The position numbers were made by a program, and so were the translations under genes. This document shows positions 1 to 11,088 of a stretch of DNA of 64,000 bases, piece by piece. The DNA is taken from assembly GCF_004011695.2 (NCBI RefSeq), contig NC_082407.1:1860001-1924000 (forward strand), read 5' to 3'. The DNA is from Ascochyta rabiei (lineage: Eukaryota; Ascomycota; Dothideomycetes; Pleosporales; Didymellaceae). Position 1 is the first letter of the stretch. Each line of letters opens with the position of its first letter. The notes below the pieces were generated by a model. That model saw only the letters and a program-made list of their open reading frames with translations. It had not been told where the DNA came from and did not search any database.

Positions 1-156
1 ACCATCCCTGTTACTGGTTTTGGAGGTGGCGGCGCCACCTCTACCGCTAGCGGCGGATCGACCGGTGCTGCTGCTGCCACCTTCGTCCCTGGTGCAGCCA
101 CCAGCATGGCTGTCCTCTTCGGCAGCGTATTCCTTGGCTTCGCCGTCCTCCTCTAG
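1..156 (+). CDS. C-terminus of a probable GPI-anchored cell-surface protein (5' partial)
   Basis: Only the last 51 codons and the TAG stop are inside the window; the rest lies to the left. The visible part is a Gly/Ala/Ser/Thr-rich linker (GFGGGGATSTASGG) followed by a short spacer and a hydrophobic tail ending in FLGFAVLL at the stop. This order of small residues, spacer and terminal hydrophobic stretch is the usual GPI-attachment signal of fungal wall or plasma-membrane proteins. The tail would be removed in the ER and a GPI anchor added near the Gly/Ser/Ala positions. Nothing can be said about the ectodomain. An alternative reading is a C-terminal transmembrane anchor, but the absence of any charged residue after the hydrophobic stretch favours GPI. 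Confidence 0.7.
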   Translation, partial: TIPVTGFGGGGATSTASGGSTGAAAATFVPGAATSMAVLFGSVFLGFAVLL

Positions 157-813
157 GCCTTGGACTATCCACATTGTCTCATCTTAACTGTTTGATAGCA
201 TCATCTCTCTTCTAGATCTCTTCCATGCATAGCGTTCAGGATTACATTACAGTCATTTCACCACCACCACACAGATACCCACAGGGACTTGCCGCTCATT
301 TGAAAGCATCTGGGAGTTTTAATTAGCAAGGCGCATTATTTAGGGTGCGATTAATATTGGCAAAAGTAGCCTTCGCACCATCGTCATCGTCACCATGTAG
401 CCCGGAGTTTTTTTAGTTCAACAAGATCAGCGTGGAGTTTTGGCGACTACCAAAACTTATCTGCCAACCCAATCCAACCCTTCCTCTGTCGAAGTGACGT
501 TTGCGTGATGCATTGCCCTTGCTTTTCCTGGCCTTTGGGATGGAGACAGATGTCGTAGTATCACCATGGCTGTTGCCGAACAAGTCAAGCGTACAACGGG
601 TGGCAGACTCAATCGCGTGTCACAAGGGAGAGTACACATGAGTACAAGCACAAGGCAACGAACAGCGACCATCAGCACCAACCCATGACTGCGCCGTGTC
701 TTTGTTTAAAAAAAAACCCAGTGCATTCCAATCTAGTCTTTTGTATATCATTTCAATACCCCCAAAAAATCAAAATTGTAGCTCTTCACACTCATAACTC
801 ATAGAACCCCCCA
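157..813. other. Intergenic stretch between convergent genes
   Basis: This is the 3' flank of the GPI-anchored gene and of the minus-strand gene that ends at 814. It holds short A and T runs (for example near 705-715 and 765-772) that could serve 3'-end formation. I see no convincing coding frame, RNA gene or repeat. Confidence 0.5.
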
Positions 814-2517
814 CTACCGCCAATTCCTCATGCCAGGCCCATGTCTCTCCGCCCATCCAGCCCAGTACTTATCCAGCCTCTCCCGGGCATTGACGTAGAC
901 GGGACAGTTGGGCAGTGATGACCCAGTGGTGTCGGATAGCTTGCACGTGGCCCAGTCCCTGTCAGCAGGGCCTTCGGGAATAGCGATGCAATATGTAGGC
1001 GGCGCAACGGAAGAGCCGGCTTGCCATCCGTTGCTGGTGTGTCTAGAGTGAGGAGGCGTTGGGAGGTATTGCGCTGCAGGAGCAGGAGCAGAGGCGTGGT
1101 GTGTAGGTCTTCCTGCAGCAGCACGGTGCTTCCTTGTGGGTGGCATCTCGAACCCGCCGTCTTGGCTCAGCAGGTCGGCTATGGTGTAGCCTCCCATGCC
1201 TGAACTTGATTCGGAGCGAGGTTGAGTAGGCCAGCGCTGGACATTGGTTGGGTTGGGGCCTACAGTTGAAGACTCAGACAACAGTGAGTCAACAGAAGAC
1301 GCCCGCAAGGCGCCCGTTAGCGGCTCCATCTCTGGAACAGATGCAGCGACCTGCTTTGGCTTGAGCTGGGGTGTTGATGGGAGATTGTAGTGCTGTGATA
1401 GTGGGAAACGCAACAGTTCGAGCGGACTGATCTCGTATGGACGGCCAGTGATCTGCGACAGGTCGTCCACATTGATGGTCGCGGTGCTAGCAAACCTCAG
1501 ATGCGGAGCGGCAGGTACCGGGATTTTTGAAGCATCAACGGGTTTGGAGACCGAGGTGCAACGAACAGGAGGAGGTGGTGCTCGTCGCTCAAACTGAGGG
1601 GCGCCGTCGTAGATCACGATACCAGGCCTCGATGCCCGAGTTCTTCTCGAGAATGAAGTTTCTAGGTACCGTGGAACTTGTGTACTGGGACTGAGAGTTT
1701 CGGTATCCTCCTCATCAATCTCATCCTGAGCTGGCGACTTTCCTCGTTTCTTTCTTTCTTTGCTGGACTTTGACCGCCACGACGGGACCGAGAAGTAAGA
1801 GTCCTTGGAAGTCTTTGACAGTGACTCTGTCGATGATCTTGCTGATAGCTTTACTGGCGGTTTTGCTGATAGTCTTGCCGGCGAAGGGGATGTATCTGTC
1901 AGACGTCGGGTGGCTTTACAGATGGCACACTTTGTAACAGTGCACTTCGTTAAGTGACGTTGCCATCGCACAGAGTTCCTCCAATCGCTCCCACCGGCCG
2001 GGTACAGCGTGAAGAAATGGTCGATCACACGCTGGGGTACTGGCTCGCTGTGAGGCCCCGACACTGCGGTACCCACATCCTGTGCTGTCTGCTTAGGCTC
2101 TCGCTTTACATCTTGACTCTCGAACATTGAGTCACGATGCCAGAAGGATCCCCGCCTGAGACGTTCAAGACGTTGTGCCTGCTTTTCGAGCCATTGCGGA
2201 ACGATGTCCCTCATTCGTGATGGCTCGTCCGGGGAAGAGTCTTGCGTGACAGTCGCAGTAGCCGGGCCCTTGACACTACTCGATGCTGACTGTGTGGCAT
2301 CTCGATGGGTTTGAGAACTCGATGAGCTGCCCACGGTTTGTTGAGAGACTTTTCTTCGCTTCATATTCGCCGGTCGGAGAGAGCGGAGCCGTTTCCTTAC
2401 TCGTGGTAGGGACATAATGCAATCGCATGAGATTGGATGAGGGCAATTTATGTGAAGGGCGTTGAGAGAGAGAGTCGAAGTTGAACTCAACACTGAGACA
2501 GATTCAGAGAGGCTCAT
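814..2517 (-). CDS. Unrecognised disordered protein with a small Cys/His patch (567 aa)
   Basis: This is a single uninterrupted frame of 567 codons. I do not recognise the family. The N-terminal third is basic and Ser-rich, with RVRKRLRSLR and KRRKVS stretches that look like nuclear-localisation signals. A compact, probably folded segment follows around residues 155-205 (VIDHFFTLYPAGG, then SVRWQRHLTKC and CAICKATRRL). Its Cys/His spacing hints at a small metal site but matches no finger I know. The rest is Ser/Pro/Arg-rich and probably disordered. The first ATG is at 2517; a second in-frame ATG about 34 codons on (MSLPRVRKRLRSL) starts closer to the basic region and could be the real start. 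A nuclear role is plausible but only inferred from composition. Confidence 0.6.
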   Translation of the reverse strand: MSLSESVSVLSSTSTLSLNALHINCPHPISCDCIMSLPRVRKRLRSLRPANMKRRKVSQQTVGSSSSSQTHRDATQSASSSVKGPATATVTQDSSPDEPSRMRDIVPQWLEKQAQRLERLRRGSFWHRDSMFESQDVKREPKQTAQDVGTAVSGPHSEPVPQRVIDHFFTLYPAGGSDWRNSVRWQRHLTKCTVTKCAICKATRRLTDTSPSPARLSAKPPVKLSARSSTESLSKTSKDSYFSVPSWRSKSSKERKKRGKSPAQDEIDEEDTETLSPSTQVPRYLETSFSRRTRASRPGIVIYDGAPQFERRAPPPPVRCTSVSKPVDASKIPVPAAPHLRFASTATINVDDLSQITGRPYEISPLELLRFPLSQHYNLPSTPQLKPKQVAASVPEMEPLTGALRASSVDSLLSESSTVGPNPTNVQRWPTQPRSESSSGMGGYTIADLLSQDGGFEMPPTRKHRAAAGRPTHHASAPAPAAQYLPTPPHSRHTSNGWQAGSSVAPPTYCIAIPEGPADRDWATCKLSDTTGSSLPNCPVYVNARERLDKYWAGWAERHGPGMRNWR

Positions 2518-3449
2518 GATCAGAATCTAGTGGATTTTGAGCCTGTGCAGGGAAACATGGATAGTTAAGTAACATGGATCAACATCGTGGCCAGTCAGGA
2601 GGAGATATGTATACCGATCTCAGCCCAATTTTGGAGCTCGCACGTCCGGACATCTGCACGTTCGCACGTCATGGTCGGCGTTTTAGAAGTCTACCTGGTA
2701 ACAACTCGAACATCAAAGAAAACCGGGATCACCTTTCGCAGGCTTGGAGGTGCTTCGGGCAGTCTAAGTAAGTCTCTTGAAGACGATTTGGAGTCAATGA
2801 TGTCAAATCGACTGGATAACACTGCTCTAAAGATGTGGTAGGATGGTCAGTGCTTCTACAAAGAGGAACGAAAGAAAACAAATATGACCGATATGAGCTC
2901 AGTAGAAGCTTCTTTGGGGCATTGTATCCATGGGAGAGACGAGGGGTAACTGAAGGTTGCCAGTGCAACTGACGCGTAAGAACCAAAATATGATGTGACG
3001 TGGTCGCAGGCATCATCGTCGCAGCGAGAGGGCATGACACGTTGGGCTATGAAGAAATGAGGTTGTGAACCACTGGTGAACAGCTCATTGGCTGTGAGGT
3101 GGGTCCGTCGGTCGAAATAGGCATCCCAATTCTGGGTGTACTTTGGATAGCTTCTGCATCAATTCACCGAAGTAAACCGAAGATTCCAGCAGTCCACAGC
3201 CAGCCAGAAGGTGTGCGGTGGGGTAGCAAGGCCATGATGCGGAGAAGAACGTTGGTGGTCTCGAAGGATGCAGGAGTCTAGTGCAGCGGCTCTTGCCGCG
3301 CTCGGAACGCAACCGATTCGACAGCAAGCTGGGTCTTATGTCATCAGCCAAACATCGCAAACATGCGCTGCTCACCATGACACCACCACTTCGAAGTCTC
3401 GATCCTACCGAACGAAACCCCACCCTGATGCCACGGGCACCCTGAAATC
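2518..3449. other. Divergent intergenic region upstream of COQ6
   Basis: This region lies between the divergently transcribed gene at 814-2517 and COQ6. The short frames here on both strands have no recognisable content. CCAAT pentamers occur at 2625-2629 and 3126-3130 on the plus strand and at 3087-3091 on the minus strand. The last two lie about 320-360 nt before the COQ6 ATG. Confidence 0.4.
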
Positions 3450-4990
3450 GTGATGCCTCCTCGATTGCTGCTTGGAGTACCGCAAGCTCTGTCCTCGCGA
3501 TCTGCGGTAGTTGTGCGAGCGCGCCTCAATCGGAGGTTTGCCTCGAGCTCCGCAAATGCGCCAGAAGTCTACGATGTGGTTTGTGTAGGCGGTGGTCCGG
3601 CAGGGTTGAGCTTGTTGGCGGGACTGAAGTCATCGCCTGTCACGAGGGGACTGAAAGTTGCTCTCATTGAAGGGCAAGATGTTCAGAAAAGCCGGTTGTC
3701 GAAAGATGCAAGCCTCGAAAGCTTCTCGAACAGATGTAGCTCCCTGACACCAGCGTCTGTGAAGAACCTGCAAGGTGCGCGATAAGAATGGGAGAGAAAT
3801 GATAGGAATAGTCTGACGTGTACATAGAGATTGGAGCATGGCCGCATGTGAACACAACTCGAGTGCAGCCCTACCAGGAGATGCAGGTGTGGGATGGCGT
3901 AACGGACGCACGCATATCCTTCGACTGGGATACAGCGCGCCCACTCTTTTCTCCTCGAAATCCCGCGCAACCGACTACAATCGCATACATGATCGAGAAC
4001 ACCAACACCGTCACGATGCTGCTGAACCGATTGGAAGAACTCGGGGGCGTCGACATGTTCGCTTCCACTAAAGTGAGCTCGATTGAGCTGGGCACCGACA
4101 TGGAGCAGATGGACTTCGCATCGTGGCCCATTCTTACACTATCGAATGGCAAATCACTGGCAGCTAGGCTACTTGTAGGCGCAGATGGTGCAAACAGCCC
4201 CGTTCGGACCTTTGCCGGCATTGAATCTCGGGGTTTCGACTACAACCGCTTTGGTGTAGTAGCTAGCTTGACCATTGAAGGCCAGGGTTGGGGTGGACCG
4301 GATCACAAGATCGCATATCAGCGTTTTCTGCCTTCAGGACCCTTGGCATTGCTACCTCTACCAGGGAATAAGTCCACCCTTGTGTGGAGCACAACACCAG
4401 AGCGCGCTGCTAGGCTCAAGGCACTGTCACCAGAAGACTTTGTTGCTATGGTCAATGCAGGCTTCAGGCTGTCGCCGACTGACCTCGAGTACTTGCACAC
4501 TCTCGAATCGGGACAAGCAGAAGAGGTGGCATGGCGAGAGAAGCATACACCTGTCAACGAACGAGGGATACCGATGCGCGTCACCAACGTCGAAGCAGGC
4601 ACCGTTGCTGGCTTCCCTCTCCGCATGCGCCATGCCGACACGTACACCGGCGAGCGAGTTGCGCTTGTTGGCGACGCAGCGCACACCATTCATCCGCTCG
4701 CAGGGCAAGGTCTGAACCAGGGTCAGGGCGACGCAGCAGCTCTGGCACGGACAATCTCGCGCGCGGTACGGACCGGTCAAGATATTGGCTCGACGTTGGC
4801 ATTGGAGAGCTACAACAGCGAGCGGTATGCAGAGAACAACGCCATGCTGGGCGTATGCGACAAGCTCCACCGCCTATACAGCGTTGAGTCAGGGCCGATC
4901 GTAGGACTGCGAAGTTTGGGGCTGAGGGCAGTGGATGCCATGGGGCCGCTGAAGAGCTTTTTCATGAGCAGAGCCGCGGGAGGCTCGTAA
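3450..4990 (+). CDS. COQ6: Ubiquinone biosynthesis flavin monooxygenase Coq6, mitochondrial (2 exons)
   Basis: Coq6 is a FAD-dependent monooxygenase that hydroxylates the ring of the coenzyme Q precursor on the matrix face of the inner mitochondrial membrane, within the CoQ-synthesis complex. The exons are 3450-3774 and 3828-4990. The 53-nt intron has a CTGAC branch site, and splicing creates the expected NLQEIGAW junction; the product is 495 aa, normal for the family. Residues 1-35 are rich in Arg, Ser and Ala with no acidic residues, as in a mitochondrial targeting peptide. The FAD dinucleotide fold is at 43-55 (VCVGGGPAGLSLL), the second flavin motif is LLVGADGANSPVR, and the third is ALVGDAAHTIHPLAGQGLN, typical of aromatic hydroxylases of this class. 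The spacing and the GQGLNQG stretch favour Coq6 over other UbiH-type enzymes. I see no defects. Confidence 0.93.
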
Positions 4991-5182
4991 TTTCCTGTAC
5001 TTTAGAACTTGTACATCTCAACCTGTATACATAGTAGCTGATGAAGGGAACAATGGAATGATCTCAATGCCATCAAATTGCGCCATCGGAACGAATCCGC
5101 ACCCACCCTGCATCCGCCCCACTGTTTGTTGCTCCACGTCATTGACCGACAACCATCTGACTTTGTCTTGCACGACACCAAG

Positions 5183-6088
5183 ATGGCAGATCATCAGAAA
5201 GAGATAGAAGAATTCGGTAGCAACGACGACTTTTGGCTCTTCGGCTATGGGTATGCGCAGTCTACCTGTACAGTTGTAGCGAGCTCTAACAACGTGCAGA
5301 AGTTTGATATGGAAGCCACCACCACACTTCGGTACTGCTGCATATACAGAACTGCGCCCGTTGATAGTGCACTAACAACACAGTGCAGACCAACGTGTGC
5401 CTGGCTACATAGAAGGCTACGTGCGACGCTTTTGGCAGGTATGAGAGCCTGCATATACCAACAGCGTGGCGACGACTAAGTGTACCTACAGGCGAGGTGA
5501 CTATCTTGCCTTTGTGATGCAGACGAAGTGGTCTAACGCGTGAGAAGTGAAGATCACAGAGGTACACCCGAAGCGCCCGGCCGTGTAGTAACGCTCATCG
5601 ACCGCGCACACTGGGACACGTTGTCAGACCACGTGAGTGAAGCGTCCCCAGCACGCTCCTCGACGCGGAAACAGCTCGTTGACACTTCGCAGCACGAGCC
5701 CACCGAGCGCGTCTGGGGCGCCGCCTACCACATCCCAGCGGCCAAAGTGCCAGAGGTCCGCGAGTACCTTGACATCCGTGAAATCAATGGCTACAGCATA
5801 CAGTTCACGCCCTTCCATCCGGCTGCAGAGTCCACACCTATCCGCTGCCTAGTCTACATAGGACTACCAGAGAACCCGCAGTTCCTTGGTCCGCAAGATC
5901 CCGATGCGTTGGCGAAGAAGATTCTGGAAAGCACAGGCCCGAGCGGGGAGAACAGGGAGTATTTATTCAATCTTGAAAAGGCGCTGTTGGGTTTGAGTGA
6001 GGAAAGTGGGGATAAACATATCAGCGACCTCGTTGCACGTTGCAGGAAGATCGAGGCTGAGGGGAAAGATGCAGTGGGCGGCAGGTAG
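5183..6088 (+). CDS. GCG1: ChaC-type glutathione-specific gamma-glutamylcyclotransferase (6 exons, one of 5 nt)
   Basis: ChaC enzymes cleave cytosolic glutathione to 5-oxoproline and Cys-Gly. The exons I derive are 5183-5250, 5300-5331, 5389-5438, 5492-5496, 5548-5632 and 5693-6088, giving 211 aa. Splicing assembles the substrate-binding signature FGYGSLIWKPPPHF across exons 1-3. RRFWQ at the end of exon 3, plus Ala-Ser from the 5-nt exon GCGAG, plus EDHRGTPEAPGRVVTL then follows the family consensus. The family's catalytic Glu is the E in YLDIREINGY in exon 6, equivalent to the Glu of the REKGGY motif in human CHAC2. The C-terminus is family-like (IGLPENPQFLGP). The last intron (5633-5692, 60 nt) is in frame, so a retained form would stay readable; removing it gives the better DHHEPTERVWG junction. 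The enzyme would act in glutathione turnover. Confidence 0.9.
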
Positions 6089-6372
6089 TGCGCTTAACTT
6101 GAAGCTTACTTGTCTGGGCGAGGGTACTGCAAGTCGTTTGCTCTAATCGAAGGAGCATATGGTAGAAAATACCCCACATAGGCTCGAACTGCCAATCTCC
6201 AGATGATAAGTAGTTTGATCGTTTGACTTGATGGTGCCTCGACTAATTAGAACGGTGATACGATCGGTACTGAGAGGGTGAGCGCGAAGCGAGAATGTGT
6301 GTGTAACAGCTTGTCTATATTTTGCCAGCTGTGAAGCTTTTGATGTATGGACTCTCTGAAAGCAAAGCAGAT

Positions 6373-7876
6373 CTATGCCCACGCGCCGACTAATGCCATA
6401 AGCAGCGCCCCAGCAACGACACTGCCACAAGCTTGCAGTCGCCGCTTGCCCTGTAAAGTGACGTAGCTCTCGTCGCTCAAGAAGTCCTCGGCAAGAAGCT
6501 CGACAAGACCAGCGAACAGCAACAGCCCACTCGAGATAGCGTTCATGAAGCCCACCATCAACAAGCCAGTCTGACTGAAAGGGTCGTAGAGTGTATGGAT
6601 TGCAAGACCAATAGCCTGTCCAACAGGCGTGGTAGTCCCATAGGCCAGCGCCATGAACCAGGGTTTAGGTGAGCCTACAGGAAAGCGAATAGCACTGATG
6701 CGAGATCCGAGCGCGAACCCTTCGAATGTCTGATGGAAGGAGATGGCCACGAGAAGCACGATGAAGGACGTCCCAGTTGCAACCGATAGGGCCATACCAA
6801 TAAAGACGCTGTGGAACAGAATACCCGCCTCAAGAAGCAGGCACTGTAGCAGCAGCTTCTTGTTCTGTGCCTCTGTCTTCTCAGTTGTCTCCGGGGAGGG
6901 TTCGCGGGGGTTGGTGTTTGGTTTGCGAGCACTGGGGCGGGACAACAGGCGAGCCTCGTCCTCTGAATCTTCGTCTGCCTCGTGTCGAGCGAGCTCTTCA
7001 GGGCTAATGTCGAAATCTGAGTCGTCGTCACTGTCAGCGCCATGCCTAGCAGCATAGCCGTTGGGCGCAGTCGGTGTTGTAGCAGACACAAGCGAAAGCG
7101 CCGGCGACTGTCCTCCCATGAGGCCTGAATGTTCAGACGCCTCTACATCATGCAGCACGATGCCGGGGACGTTGGCATTTGGGCCAGCACTATATCGTCC
7201 GAAGCTGTGACTTCTCTTGTGGTTCGGCCGAGGGTGCGCGTGATGGGCGTCACGGCCAAGCGTATCGTAGTCGACCGCGTGCGAATGTCCAGCGCCTTTG
7301 GAGGCGAAGAACATCTCAATGCCCACGACTACAAAGACGGCTGTCATGGCTATGAGCCCGGGCATGGCCGGGTAGCCTCGGTTCCAAAAGTGTGGAAGAC
7401 ATGGGTCGAGGAGCGACTCGAAAGCGGTGGGCAGGAGGTGGACAAAGGCCGTTGCTATGAGCACGCCGGTGCCAAAGTGTCTCGAGAGGAACAGGAAGCG
7501 AGAAGGCACTGGGATACCGGGAAAGCGCTTGACGACGATGGGGAAAGAGCAAGCTGTCGAGGTTCAGTCCTGCAGCCGGTAACATTCACGACCACAACAC
7601 GCACCTGCCGTACTCAGGGATAGGATAAGGAACAGAGCAAAGACATGGATGCCGGTGTTGTAGTGTTTCTTCCCGCCCTTTGACCCGCACTCGGGCTTCA
7701 CGACTTCGTCTTGTCGGCGTTGCAGCTCTTTGCGGAGCAGCTCGGTAGTAATGTGCGAGAGGCCTGAACGGACGGGCAGGTCAGTATACGGACGCAACCG
7801 CCAACAGCGCCTCCTCGCGCGCGGCGCCAGGTTGTGCGTGCGACTCACCTTCTACAAGGCCATCGCCAGCCGTCAT
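6373..7876 (-). CDS. ZIP-family zinc transporter (3 exons)
   Basis: ZIP proteins move Zn2+ (sometimes Fe2+) into the cytosol. The exons on the minus strand are 7876-7849, 7763-7605 and 7553-6373, with introns of 85 and 51 nt; the product is 455 aa. A first membrane segment (TGIHVFALFLILSLS) is completed across intron 2 into TAACSFPIVVKRFPGIPVPS. Segments 2 and 3 follow, then a long cytosolic loop with a His-rich metal-binding patch (HSHAVDYDTLGRDAHHAH) and an acidic Ser/Asp stretch. The core helices carry the conserved polar residues HSVFIGMALSVA and HQTFEGFALGSRIS, which form the binuclear metal site in this family. The C-terminus ends in GAWA, common in fungal ZIPs. Plasma-membrane uptake of the Zrt type is likely; a vacuolar exporter cannot be excluded. 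The 28-nt first exon is assigned from the ATG at 7876 and a GTGAGT donor. Confidence 0.88.
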
Positions 7877-8898
7877 GTCGATGTTGCCAGACCTCCGAAA
7901 CGCTGGGAAACGCGTCCTGGGCCACGGAGGTGCGAGGTGCTCTTGCCAAGCCTCTTTCCCTTACATAACGTCTGCGCATCCGCTTGTTGTCAACTTTGGA
8001 GTCTGTCTTCCCTCCATGCTGCACATGGATTGCAGCGGTAGCGACGCAATCCATGGCGACACAAAATCACTCTTCCCAGATCTGGCGACAACAGCGGGAT
8101 AAGCGTAGGCATCGTCCCCCTGCAGCAAACCCGTGTGGCAAGCACCAGCGCAACCTCGGTATCTATGTTGAATCGCAAACTCGAAAGCCAAGTACGGCTT
8201 CATGTCAGCTTGAGCTGTGATGATGAAATGAACCCGTGGCTCTGGATTGGGTCTTGCAAATCAACCAAGTTGTTGGAGCTTGTCTACATACTCAAGGCCT
8301 CCAGAGCCGCCAACACTATTCAGCCTTGCAGCGCCCCACCACACCAATCGCGCGCTCTTGACGACGTAGCACGCCACACAGACGAGATTCCTGCGGCGCT
8401 TCCCACAACACGCCCACGATCCGATGTAGAATGGTCCGGTTAGCCTGCACGTCGAACATCTGGAAGGTACCGCTCGTCTCACGAACGAAATACCGAGGTC
8501 GAGACTCCTCTGTGCGCATCTGTCTTGAGATTTGCATAATCTAGGCAGCTACCCATACGTCCATGACTCGCCAAACCTGCCATCTCTCGTCGTTATGTAC
8601 ACCATCTGAGGGTACAACGAGACCTGACGAGCATAACTGTGAATAAGTACGGACGGAACGTTCCGAAAGGTCTCAATTCGTCATCAACGGCCCCGTCAGC
8701 TCTGAGCTTGCTTCACCAGCTTAACAGCCTCAAACCTTCAAGCACATCCCAGTACGAGGTTGCCGTATCGCGCCGCCGTCTACGAGGAAGTCGAGCGATA
8801 ACAATAGCGAGCTAGAACTAGTCCCGAGATTTTGGCTCTGATACTGCTGGCTGGCATCTTATCGTTTAGCTACTTTGCTAGCCTTGTTTTGACACAGT
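7877..8898. other. Divergent promoter region between the ZIP gene and the factor-like gene
   Basis: About 1 kb separates two divergently transcribed genes. Short frames on both strands lack recognisable content. I identified no clear regulatory element; a zinc-responsive element could not be recognised by eye. Confidence 0.4.
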
Positions 8899-11088
8899 AT
8901 GATGGAGGGCCAAGGGCAGACCGCTAGGGCCACGAGACGCTCTCAAACGAGTGCTCCTACACAGCAAGACTTCCTCTTTGTCAATGCATCTGATGCGAAG
9001 ATATCCCGCCAAGGCCGTCGCGATGCTCGTTCCTTTGTCATGAAAAAGGCGAGGAGCGAGCGTCTATGGTCCACAAGCACGCAGGCTGCAAGGCACCAAA
9101 CACGACAGAGTGCAAGCCCACAGAGTGCTAATACACCTACCTCAACGTCAACTCCAAGCACAGCATCATCGAGTCCAAGCGTCGAGTCCAATGGAAACCG
9201 CCATCTCCTGGCTTCAGCCCAAGCGGATGTTGGTGTTTTCGAGCAAGGTGTTTGCTCGAGCTGTAAGATCCTTACTGTCCGACACGGTCAGATACTGTGC
9301 CCTAGGTGCAACTGGCTGAGACCCACGGGGTTGTTGAGAGAGCCTAATCATGGTTCTTTGGATCCATTTGGAATGTTGCCCGTAAAGATGACCAAGGACG
9401 ACTATGAACTTATGTACCACTGTAAGTTTAGCCTCCATTCACGTAACATAGCATACTCTCCAGAAAGACCAATACAAGGGTACAATTAAGTAAGAGCAGG
9501 CTTCGAGCCTGATCTGACGCAGTGGCTCTCGCACTGAACAGCTGCTAACAGCAATCATGTAGTTATTGGCGAAATGGCTCCCGGTATAATCGGCGTCGAC
9601 ACTCGATGCAGGTCAAATCTGATGAGGTCAGACTGGTTCGCAACAGCGTTGAGTAATGCAGGCTTCATGCACAGTTTGCTCTGTACGGCTGCCTTGCACA
9701 TGTTCGTTTCTGGTAGAGGTAGAGGCAACGTCGAAGCAATCTTGCACCATCGCGCAGAAACTATTGTGGCGGTGAACAAGGCCATATCTTCGACGGAAGA
9801 CCATACCGTTCATTCCTCAGATGAGAACCTCGGCGCTGTATTCAATCTCTTGACCGTAGAAGAAAGCCTGGCGTCGCCCTATTTTAGAGACAAGATACCA
9901 TGCGACGAGCAGTCGAATGCCACTACGACGCATTTGAACGGCTTGCGCGACATGCTGAGTTTGCGAGGAGGCCTCGGCGCTGTCAATAGAAATCGCATCT
10001 TACAGGCCTTTATACTTTGGTAGGTGACACCACACTATGCCACCATGCTCTAAAGCGGAATGGGTTGTGCTTACTGAGCATCAGGCATTCTACAGCTCAC
10101 GCCATTGCTGCTTTCGACTCACCGGACCCCGCAATATTAGAGTACATTCGTACGGCAAACTATCCTCGTCATCCCCAAGGCTATTGTTCGGAATACTCTC
10201 AACACCTAGTCAACTTGTGCCGAGACGCAGGCTTGGCAGCACCTCTTGTCGAATTACTGGAATTTGTCCTGGTACTCGCAGCAGATCTGACTGCTTGGTA
10301 TAACGATCCAGAGAGTCCGCTTGACCCGCTCGACATACAAAACTTCTCTTGTGCACTCGAGTGTTTGCTTCTCGCATGGATCCGTGGCTGTGAGCCTTCG
10401 GTTACACCTCTCGAAGGCGCCCTCTGCGTCGCACTGATCATATTCACCATTCGAACAACTGAAGCGCCAAAAATGAAATCAGACGTTCACTTTTTACATT
10501 CCGTTGCTAGCAAGCGGCTCGAAAGCGCACTCAACTGCACCACACTTGCTGACTGGTGGCCATGCCAGGATCTACTTCTCTGGATCCTCTCCATCGGCGC
10601 CATCTCGGCTGAGGGCTCAGCAGAGAGTACTTGGTTTGTACATCAATCCTCACTTGCGTGCGCGATGTTCCAAATAGTATCCGCAGAGGCGTTACTTGAA
10701 CGTTTGCACTTTTGCGGCTGGGTCAGCTGTAAGCTCGACGAACCTGTTCAACGCCTATGGAACAGCATCAGGCTTGTCAGGTTAGATTGCCATGCCCGTC
10801 TTACATCGAGGCATCCTTTCGCTAACACGTGAATCTTCCAACGACAGATGCAACCCGTATCCGAGCGTAGTGTCACCGTACATTGACCACACAGAAAGCC
10901 CTCCGGGACCATTGCAGAATGCTATCAAAGAGCCTGAATTAACAGATTGGCGTACCATAGACTGGACAGCCTTCATTGCAGCTAACCCTGCACAAGAGTC
11001 GTACTTGGATAATGATGGAGTAAGTTGGGCAACAGCGACAGCGACTGGGTTTGACGATGCTTTCGGCCAAGCTTTGACTGGTTCTTGA
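8899..11088 (+). CDS. Fungal-specific transcription-factor-domain protein with a CxxC...CxxC segment (4 exons, 638 aa)
   Basis: The exons are 8899-9421, 9563-10019, 10085-10780 and 10848-11088 (introns 141, 65 and 67 nt). All junctions restore sensible residues (YHFIGEMAPGI, FILWHSTAHAIAAFD, LVRCNPYP). The N-terminus carries the basic segment FLFVNASDAKISRQGRRDAR found on many Dothideomycete proteins of this type. The bulk (about 170-560) is the all-helical region known as the fungal-specific transcription-factor domain (DUF3468/PF11951-like), including MRSDWFATALSNAGFMHSLL and LHFCGWVSCKLDEPVQRLWN. There is no Zn2Cys6 cluster. Instead C119-x2-C122-x11-C134-x2-C137 forms a possible zinc ribbon. 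DNA binding is therefore not shown; it may be a regulator or a protein that has lost the usual DNA-binding domain. Confidence is high for the gene and moderate for its role. Confidence 0.82.

Noticed and set aside
5439..5547. A single 109-nt intron in the ChaC gene instead of two introns plus a microexon
   Set aside because: All acceptors available for such an intron produce an immediate stop and lose the conserved Ala-Ser-Glu-Asp-His junction.
6181..6300. Possible minus-strand tRNA suggested by a GTTCGAGCC word
   Set aside because: The loop is out of register with a five-base T stem and no acceptor stem is found.
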